A stretch of DNA of 43,670 nt from Micavibrio sp. (GTDB lineage Bacteria > Pseudomonadota > Alphaproteobacteria > Micavibrionales > Micavibrionaceae). The notes under the pieces were generated by a model. It was not told the DNA's origin. It did not search any database and saw only the letters and a program-made list of their open reading frames with translations. The position numbers and the translations under genes are program-made. Shown piece after piece: positions 9,344 through 17,600 of the stretch. Every line of letters begins with the position of its first letter. Positions within the stretch are counted from its first letter, which is position 1. The stretch lies in NCBI GenBank assembly GCA_002687495.1, contig NZAJ01000025.1, forward strand, positions 1-43,670. Direction: 5' to 3'.

Positions 9344-9634
9344 TCACTTACAAAAATGAGAATGTAAAACGCCCATAACTTCGCGGGCTGCTGGGTGTGT
9401 GATGGAATAATAAAGCGTACGGTGATCACGTCTAAAGCTTACAATCCCTTCGGATTTAAGCTTAGAAAGATGCTGAGACATTGAGGTTTGAGCAATGCCT
9501 GTTTCGGCAATAAGCTCGCTTACATGCTTCTCCCCTTCAGCTAGCAAACACAGAATCATCAATCTATGACGATTGGCCAACCCTTTTAAAAACCCTGAAA
9601 CCATTTCAGCCTTTTCAGCCATATCATCCATCAA
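9344..9634 (-). CDS. ArsR-family repressor, BigR/SqrR-like thiol sensor
   Basis: 96-residue winged-helix repressor. The recognition helix region reads GIAQTSMSQHLSKLKSEGIVSFRRD, preceded by LKGLANRHRLMILCLLAEGEKHVSEL. Two cysteines, Cys29 in the ILCLLAEGE helix and Cys95 in the C-terminal HSHFC, occupy the places used by the persulfide/redox sensors BigR, YgaV and SqrR, which form a di- or tetrasulfide link and release DNA. No metal-site motif of the SmtB or ArsR type is present. No sulfide-oxidation gene lies next to it; it sits between tRNA-Met and the ODC leader. Start could also be Met2 or Met5. Confidence 0.8.
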   Translation of the reverse strand: MMDDMAEKAEMVSGFLKGLANRHRLMILCLLAEGEKHVSELIAETGIAQTSMSQHLSKLKSEGIVSFRRDHRTLYYSITHPAAREVMGVLHSHFCK

Positions 9635-9984
9635 TCTAAAACCCTTTAATATGATCCTACGTTCTTTTAGGCATTCCTAATATACAAAACATTATAAGCA
9701 ATAAAGCCTTGAAAAAGCAAAGAGATAAAAATCATTCTAATAATTTAAACCACACCTATATTTTTTTCTTTTCTTTTTTTTCAAATAAGCGTAATGATAC
9801 GGATAACGCACGTGTCTCTGGCCCCTGAAGCGTCATGTATTAGACAACATGGCAAACAAACCTTCAGCATGGTTATGCAACGGCGTGAACGTTTTTGGAC
9901 CGGGGCGGTTTTTTTATAAAAGTTGCGCACTAAGTAACTAGGGTAAAAGAACTCAAACCACCGAGATTTGAAAGGGTTTGCGTT

Positions 9985-10074
9985 ATGAAACGTAATGTTG
10001 CAGCACTATGGGGCCATGATCCCCAATGCAGTGTATTTTGCGCTTCTTCAATACCGCAAAGATTTATGTGGTAA
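9985..10074 (+). CDS. putative 29-residue leader peptide upstream of ODC
   Basis: ORF of 29 codons beginning MKRNVAALWGHDPQ and ending IPQRFMW, with a GAAAGGG ribosome binding site 8 bases before the ATG. The site lies at the end of a potential hairpin (CAAACC / GGTTTG) that could modulate its use. The bases just after the stop (AAAGAAGCT, 10073-10081) can pair with the T-rich segment 10150-10158, and two further hairpins follow. This layout, a short translated ORF followed by switchable stems before an ODC gene, resembles ornithine-sensing speFL leaders of enterobacteria, though the peptide is not similar to the speFL HIRR..H motif. Whether it is translated is inference. Confidence 0.5.
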   Translation: MKRNVAALWGHDPQCSVFCASSIPQRFMW

Positions 10075-10111
10075 AGAAGCTGGCCTGTATGAGCAATAAA
10101 ACTCTACAGGC

Positions 10112-10158
10112 AAAGATGATTTGTAGCTTACGCACAGGTCGTCTTTAAAAGCTTTTTT
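10112..10158 (+). terminator. 13-bp stem with nearby T run, candidate attenuator
   Basis: 10112-10124 pairs with 10134-10146 over 13 bp (three G-U) around a 9-base loop, followed by AAAAGC and six T at 10153-10158. The T run is offset from the stem, so it could be a terminator, a pause site or part of an antiterminator. Confidence 0.5.
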
Positions 10159-10197
10159 CCATTATATTTTTTTGAGAATTGAAGGGGTGTTTTAAAT

Positions 10198-11385
10198 ATG
10201 AGCACTATTCGTCCATTTACTGAGCGCATAAAGCGCCACTATGGCAGCAACGACTATATTGAAAATGAAAATCAAAACTGGGTATCGATTATCCAGCAGC
10301 TCAAGCCTGCCAAACCGTTATATATTTTATTCCCGCAGCTTATAACCCAAAATGCACGCGCTTTTGCACAAGCATTTCCAGGCAAAGCGCTCTATGCCGT
10401 CAAGACAAACCCCGATCCAAACGCGATCAAAGCGATCATGGCTGGCGGCATAAAAAACTTCGACGTTGCATCACTAGAAGAAATACGCCTCGTGCATTCT
10501 ATGTGCCCGCAAGCAGAAATGCACTTCATGCACCCCATTAAAACGCCTGAAGATATTCGCAGCGCGTATTTTGATTATGGCATCAGACATTTCGTACTTG
10601 ATCATGAAGATGAGCTATATAAAATCATGCGCGAAACAGACCTCGCCCAAGATTTACACCTCACTGTACGTATTGCATGCCCTAAGAATGATTCAGCGCT
10701 CATTGATTTCTCATCAAAATTCGGTGCTAATCGTGAGGATGCTATCATGCTTCTTCAACATTGCCGTTCTGTCTCAAAGACACTCGGCATAAGCTTCCAT
10801 GTCGGAACACAGACCGAGCAGTCTGCCCGCTACGCAATGGCTATACACTATAGTGCCGCAATCATCCGTGAGAGCGGAATCAATGTAGACAGCATCAATA
10901 TTGGTGGCGGCTACCCGGTCGCTTACCAAGGGGATAAGAACATTCCAACGCATAAAGACTGCATTGATTCAGCCCTTCAAGCCCTAAAAGAAGAACAGCT
11001 TGAAGACCTCAATCTACTAGCAGAACCAGGGCGCGCGCTCGTTGCTAATGGCGCAAAACTTGTCACACGTGTAGAGCTGCGCAAAGATGATATGCTCTAT
11101 ATCAATGACGGCGTATATGGCGGCTTGTTCGATGCTGCCAAATGGGTAGACACACTTTTCCCTACAACAGCAATCTCCTGTGACAGACCGTTTGATGGCG
11201 ACACAACCCCATACAGACTAAGCGGTCCAACATGCGATTCACTAGATATGATGAACGGCCCCTTCACGCTTCCATCTGACATAGATATGGGAGACTGGAT
11301 TGTCTTTGACAATGTAGGCGCTTACAGCCAAGCCATAAGAGGTAACTTTAACGGCTTCGGACATGCTGATGTGATCTGCATTTAA
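10198..11385 (+). CDS. ornithine decarboxylase (fold III, eukaryote-like)
   Basis: PLP enzyme converting ornithine to putrescine. The 395-residue protein carries the PLP lysine in ALYAVKTNPDP (Lys69), ASLEEIRLV, FHVGTQ, the phosphate-binding INIGGGYP, EPGRALVANG, and GPTCDSLD with the dimer-interface catalytic cysteine. The GPTCDSLD and NDGVYGG motifs favour ODC over diaminopimelate or arginine decarboxylase, although lysine/ornithine dual-specific forms exist. GAAGGGG lies about 10 bases before the ATG. A long structured leader precedes it and a hairpin terminator follows. The genome therefore appears to have both an agmatine and an ornithine route to putrescine. Confidence 0.88.
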   Translation: MSTIRPFTERIKRHYGSNDYIENENQNWVSIIQQLKPAKPLYILFPQLITQNARAFAQAFPGKALYAVKTNPDPNAIKAIMAGGIKNFDVASLEEIRLVHSMCPQAEMHFMHPIKTPEDIRSAYFDYGIRHFVLDHEDELYKIMRETDLAQDLHLTVRIACPKNDSALIDFSSKFGANREDAIMLLQHCRSVSKTLGISFHVGTQTEQSARYAMAIHYSAAIIRESGINVDSINIGGGYPVAYQGDKNIPTHKDCIDSALQALKEEQLEDLNLLAEPGRALVANGAKLVTRVELRKDDMLYINDGVYGGLFDAAKWVDTLFPTTAISCDRPFDGDTTPYRLSGPTCDSLDMMNGPFTLPSDIDMGDWIVFDNVGAYSQAIRGNFNGFGHADVICI

Positions 11386-11419
11386 CAATAAAAATCCAGT
11401 AGAAAAATAAAAAATATCA

Positions 11420-11456
11420 AAATAAGCCTGTATAAATTACCAGCACAGGCTTATTT
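11420..11456 (+). terminator. intrinsic terminator after ODC
   Basis: Perfect 12-bp stem, AAATAAGCCTGT at 11420-11431 and ACAGGCTTATTT at 11445-11456, loop of 13 bases, followed by CAGTTTAGTTTT. The A-rich 5' arm and T-rich tail suit termination. Confidence 0.75.
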
Positions 11457-11590
11457 CAGTTTAGTTTTAAAAAACAAAGCCTTATACTTAACCCACAAAA
11501 AAGTTAGCACAATTTTATACGCTATCAGTGACATATGTTACTTTAGTAAGTTATAAAATAACGATATTTGCTAACACTTTGTAAACACTT

Positions 11591-11675
11591 TTAACCCATA
11601 CTGGAAAATGGGTTAATTTAGCGCACGAGCGCTGACAAGAAGAATACAAAGATAGAGCTGTGGGGGAAACACATG
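11591..11675 (+). promoter_or_regulatory. leader hairpins with GGA motifs before the surface-protein gene
   Basis: A perfect 9-bp hairpin (TTAACCCAT 11591-11599, ATGGGTTAA 11608-11616) displays ACTGGAAA in its loop. About 60 bases downstream a short stem (TGTG 11659-11662, CACA 11670-11673) encloses GGGGAAA, so the ribosome binding site is in a loop and the 3' arm includes the A of the start codon. GGA in an upstream loop plus GGA over the ribosome binding site is the typical arrangement of CsrA/RsmE repression targets. That interpretation is inference. Confidence 0.45.
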
Positions 11676-14600
11676 ATCTTTAGCACAAGAAGAGAAACTT
11701 CTAAATCACTGCGTAGTAAAGACAAGCATCCTAGAAACAATAAAAAAGACACAGCAAGACGCGGTGAGCGCGGTAATGTGTTCTTCACTTTATTTGGCGC
11801 AGTAGCCGTTGTAGGCGTTCTGGGCGCCGGTATTATGGCGACAATGCGCGGCCCCCTCTCAACAATGGTTGATGTTAACCGCATTGAACAAGCTAAATCA
11901 GAAATGCGCGTCGGTCTTGGCATCCTCCTCCAAGATGCAGCAGATATTGGTGATGGTGACGCCCTTACAGAACCCGCTGAGCCGCAAACATGTACATCTC
12001 TATCAGGAAATGGCGGCTGCGTGCCTTTTGATAGCGGCGCACCGAAAAATGACCCTTGGGGTAATCCGTATAAATATTGTGGCTGGAATAACGGCTCAGA
12101 CACATCATCATCAGGAAACATTCTTGAAGGTGGTGCAACCGCGACAAACATAGCTGTCGCTATGCTTTCATCTGGTCCAGATGGTAGCTTTGATAATGAT
12201 TGTGAAGCGAGCACACACGGCACAGACCCGTACGTCCCTTCACAATCTGATGCAGACGGCGATGATCTCATCGTTTCAATGACATACAGTGAAGCTGTAT
12301 CTGGCTCTGGCGGTCTCTGGACAGCTGCAACAACAAATGACACATCTGCTGATGTTGCCACTATCGATAGAGATATTGACTTAACAGGTAACACATCAAC
12401 AGGTTTCTCTGCTCAACTACGCCTTGGCGCATCATCGATGCTTCTTCCAACAGATAGTGAAGTAACCACATGTAGTTCAGCGAACGATCTTATCTTACGA
12501 ATTGATGAAAGTGGTGTTGACCCTGTCATTCAACTTTGTGACGGCGATAATAACACGTGGCTAGATGCAGGTGGCGGTCTATGGACAGCAAATGGCAGCG
12601 ATATATATTATAACACAGGTAATGTAGGTATTAATGTCCTTGCCCCAGATGATGCTCTTGATGTTGATGGGACTGCACAAATCACAGGTAACACTGTAAT
12701 TGGTGGCACACTAGGCGTCACAGGTGCGACAACGCTAAGTTCTACACTAGGCGTTACAGGCGCAACGACACTCCTAAGCACTCTGGATGCTCAAGGCGAC
12801 ATATCTGACTCTGCAGGCGATTTAACAATTGATGACAATCTGGTTGTGACAGGAACTTCTGATCTACAGGGCAGTGTGTCAGATTCAGGCGGTGTTCTAA
12901 CTTTTGCCGACGATATAGCAGTTACAGGCACCTCAGATCTACAAGGCACGGTTGCCAACTCAACCGGTGATGTGACAATTGGAGATAATATTGTTGTAAC
13001 AGGTACATCAGATCTTCAAGGTGATATTTCCGACTCTGTTGGTGATTTAACAATTGATGACAACCTGGTTGTAACTGGAACTTCTGATCTACAAGGAAAT
13101 GTCTCTAATTCTAGCGGTGACTTAATCCTAGATGATGATGTACAAATCACTGGCACACTTGATGTAACAAGCACAGCCGATTTCAATGGCGATGTCTTGG
13201 TTCAAAGCGATGACAGCATCATCCCGCCAACAGACTGTACCGATGCTGATGAAAAGCTATATTGGGATACTAACGGCTGGAACTGTCATGATATCGGTGA
13301 TGGAGGTACTGGCGATGGCCTCGATATCACATCAAACGAATTGGCGGATTTAAGTGACGTTAATGATTCACTAAGCCCTTCTCAGGATGATTGTTTTGTT
13401 TATGACAGCGGGAGCTGGACAACAAAAGCATGTAACGAGCTAGGCCTATGGGAAGAAGACACAAATGTCATTCGCATTCAAAATACTGGCTATTACTCAG
13501 CTGTAGACTTTGTATTCGGCTCAGCAACACTTGCGGATGCAGGTGATGCAACACATGATACACGTTTCTTCTTTGACAAATCTCAAGCCGCGTTCGCCGC
13601 AGGCACAGTAACTAGCACTGAATGGGACGCACCAGGCTATGCAAGCGTCGCACTTGGTCAAGATGTCTCCGTAACAGCAGATAACTCATTCGCTTTTGGT
13701 CTTGGTGACGCCACAGGTGTATCTCCTGTCGTTTCAGGAACAAACAGCTTTGGTGTATTCATGGGTGATCAATCCGCTGTTGATCTCACAGCAACGAACA
13801 CTTTTGGCGTAATCGGTGGTCAAATCCTTATTGATGATGACGGCACAACAGGCTCTCAAGGCTGTCTGCGCTATAATAATACTGATTCAGTCCTGGAATA
13901 TTCAGATGATTGTTCAACTTGGGTTTCATTTACAAATGATATCTCTGGTCTTTGGACAGATCTAGGAGACGGTCGCATTTATTATGGTACTGACCCGACA
14001 ACAGAATTTGTTGGTATCGGCACAAATGACCCACAAGCAACACTTGATGTAAATGGCGGCATTCGCCTCGGCACAACATCAGGCTCATCCCCTAATTTCA
14101 TGGCCGTAAACGACCTTTCTGACGTTACTGTATCCTCAGTTGCTGATGGTGAATGTCTTGTTTATAGCGCTGCAGACACTGAATGGCAAAATATCGACTG
14201 TTCAACAGCAGCAAGTGATGCCGGCAAATGGGATGATGGTGTTGATGCAAACGATATTGCATACACATCAGGCTTTGTTGGTATTGGAACAACAGATCCG
14301 GACATTAGCCTCGCAATTGTTGGCACAGACGCTATTTTGATACCAGTCGGTACAGCAGCACAACAGCCAAGCACGCCTTCTGAAGGTATGATCCGCTATA
14401 ACAGCGATACAGATGTCTTCGAAGGTTATGTCGATGATGGCACTCCTGCTTGGGAAGCGATTAACACAGGCGTTGGCGGCAAATGGGCCGATGGCGATGA
14501 CTTAAATGATATTGCATACACATTAGGCTATGTAGGTATCGGCACAACAGACCCGGATGTAAGTCTGGTGATCGTAGGTACAGACGCAGTCCTTCTGCCA

Positions 14601-17600
14601 GTCGGTACAGCAGCACAGCAGCCAAGCACACCCTCAGAAGGTATGATCCGTTATAATAGCGATACAGATGTCTTCGAAGGTTATGTCGATGACGGCACCC
14701 CTGCTTGGGAAGCAATTAACACAGGCGTTGGCGGCAAATGGGTAGATGGCTCAGATGTCGGCGAAATTTATTATGACACAGATAATGTCGGTATCGGCAC
14801 TACAGATCCAGAAGTCGCTCTTCACGTTGATGGTACATTAATGATTGCCAATGGTGGTGAGCTATGTACAGGAACATATGCTGGTGCCATCCGTTATTAT
14901 GCTGGTGGTCTTGATTATTGTGACGGAACATCATGGAAAAGCGTAAGCGTTTCAGGAAGCTCTGTTGACCTACAGATTACACCAACAACCGACTCTACAA
15001 TGAATATCGACGGTAGCGGCTGTGGAACACCACCATGTTACGGTACAACAGTCACATTCACAGTGACAAATAACGGCGCAGTAACAACAGACCCTCTTAG
15101 CTATACGCTTGAAGGAGATAGCGTGAACTTCGATGTTGTTGGTGATACATGTACAGGTGTAACACTGGCCAGCGCGGCAACTTGTGAATTTGATATCCGT
15201 CCAGTATCCAGCGTAAATGATACATATGCGGCAACTCTGACAGTCCCGCATCACGCAACGCCAATTGCGACTTTAAGTGGTACAGCAACAAACATCTCAT
15301 GTACTCCAGGCTCAGCAGCCTCTGGCGGTATTGTGGTGCAGTGTGATTATGCCGGCACAGGCAAACACCTTGTTATCAACCCTAAGGGCTGTGCTTCAAC
15401 ATCTGAACCAAGCTGCAGTGGCTCCGATACACTTCAAAAGTATTGGGCTTCTGGCTCTTCATTTGAAAATATACATATAAACGCTGAAGATGGCGGCGAT
15501 GGTGATCAAAACCACGCCAATATTATAGCCTACTCTGCAAATAGCTCTAGCTATCCAGCAGCACAATATTGTCAAGATTTCGTTCTTAATGGTGAGACAG
15601 ATTGGTTCTTACCAGCTGTCAACGAGCTCGTAACAGCTGTAAGCAATGTTCCTACAGAGCTCGATGCGGTCGAATATTGGACATCACATAATAACTTTAA
15701 CTACAGAGCCTATACCGTAGATGGTGCTTCAGCTGCTGTCGATGCCTACAACAACAAAAATACACTTAAACATGTTCGTTGTATGCGCATTGTTGATGAA
15801 GATATCCCAACGCCTGTCGCTGATGGCACTCCTGAAAGCTTTAGCTTTTCATCAGCCATCGCTGCAAGTGCGGGCGTAGCAACAGCTTCACCAACAAGTG
15901 TTACAATCACCGGAATAACCAATGGAACAAGTATTTCTATTGGCGGTGATACAGGCGCTGAATATCGTATAAATAGTGGTTCATGGACAAGTGCCGCAGG
16001 CACCGTTAAATGGAACGATATCATTGAAGTACGCGTTGATAGCGCCGCAGAATTAGCAAAAGCAAAAGCAACGCTTACGGTTGGAGCAGTCTCTGCAGAC
16101 TTCAATGTTATTACAGAATGTGCAAGCTGTACCGCAGATAAGCGTGTATTTGTAACCTCATCGACATATTCCGGTAATCTTGGTGGTTTATCTGGCGCAG
16201 ATGCAAAATGTCAGGCTTCTGCAGATGCTGCAGGGCTTGGCGGAACATGGATGAGTATTTTGGGCGGTACAGGTGAAAGCGCTTGGGCTATCAACCGCAT
16301 CGATTATAATTGGGACAGGCTTGTCAATATGAATGGGGATGTTATCGCCACCAGCATGTCTGATCTGTGGGATGGATCGATTGCAAACCCAATCAATATT
16401 GATGAAAATGGCACAACCCTCTCAGGCGCTGGCGTATGGGCAGGTAGTGACCAATATGGCTCACAGAATGAATCAGGAACCTCTAGAACCTGTGATGGTT
16501 GGACAACCACCGGCAATAACTCTCACTATGGTTATATTGGTGACACAGGATCAAGCTGGATTAATAAAGGCATAGGTGGTACTGGAGCATGTAATTCAGG
16601 TAACGCAAAAGCCCTTTACTGTCTAGAAGTCACAGCTGGCAGCGTAACACTGACATCATCACCATCATCTGCTACAGCGATGGATGTAACAGGTCCTGGT
16701 TCACCTGCTACAGGTGCGGAGCAAGTCTTCACAATTACGAACACAGGCTCTTCAGGTTCAGGAACGCTTACATATACCTTAAGTAACGGTACAAACTTTG
16801 CCGTAACGACAGATACATGTAGCGGCAATACTCTCGCTGCAAGTGCAACATGTAGCATGGGTATCACCCCACAAGCATCCGCAAACGGTACCTATATAGG
16901 GACACTGACTGTTGAGGATGGCTCAAATGGTCTATCCGTAGCAATTGGCATGGATGGTACAGCTACAGGCTTTGCAGGAGATGCTGGAGCAGATGAGCTT
17001 AATGATCTGTATGATGCTACAACCGATTACACAACCTACTATAACTTTGCTCTTGGCGAAGATGCGGGTGATGCTATCACGACTGGCACAAATAACTCAT
17101 TCATTGGCTTTAATGCGGGTACAGCCCTTCAAACAGGTGATAATAACACCAGCCTTGGTTATATGACCTTGCTGAACGCTGACGGCATGTCAAACAGTAC
17201 AGCGATTGGTTCCGCCGCACTTGCAAATGCGACATCGGGCTCCAATAATACCGCTGTAGGTTACAATGCTTTAAATACCAACGTAAGTGGCTCTAACAAT
17301 ACTGCGTTAGGTGCCGCCGCGCTACGTGATGTGACTGCAAGCAATAATGTGGCTATTGGCTTTGGGGCCTTATCCTCAGCTGGAGCAGCAGGTCAAAATA
17401 TCGCCATTGGTGTAAGTGCAGGAGATAACCTTATCAACGGATCTGGCAACATTATAATAGGTTATGACATCGACGCCCCGGCGATATCATCCAGTAACTA
17501 CCTCAATATTGGAGATGTTATTGAGGGTGATCTTTCAAGCGGCTTTATCGGAATTAATAACCCAGCAGCTAATGTCGCACTCGATGTTGTTGGTAGCATT

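Larger units (their letters stand above)
9780..10197 (+). ncRNA. structured 5' leader of ornithine decarboxylase (speF-leader-like candidate)
   Basis: About 420 bases without a long ORF lie between the ArsR gene and ODC. They hold many complementary segments: ACGC (near 9806) with GCGT (near 9830), CATGT/ACATG near 9834-9851, ACCG/CGGT followed by seven T near 9900-9917, CAAACC/GGTTTG flanking a ribosome binding site near 9954-9980, GCCTGTA 10083-10089 with TACAGGC 10105-10111, and a 13-bp stem 10112-10124/10134-10146. A 29-codon ORF sits inside. Alphaproteobacterial ODC genes are known to carry a conserved leader (Rfam speF motif); I infer that this is such a leader but cannot confirm the match by eye. 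The adjoining AT-rich stretch 9640-9780 shows nothing I can name. Confidence 0.6.

Noticed and set aside
11618-12394. 258-codon ORF on the minus strand
   Set aside because: It is antisense to the start of the giant surface gene, with no ribosome binding site and Ser/Pro-rich shadow composition.
12788-13165. Regular repeats that might be taken for a CRISPR array
   Set aside because: They are in-frame protein repeats of 75 bp with diverged sequence and no unique spacers.
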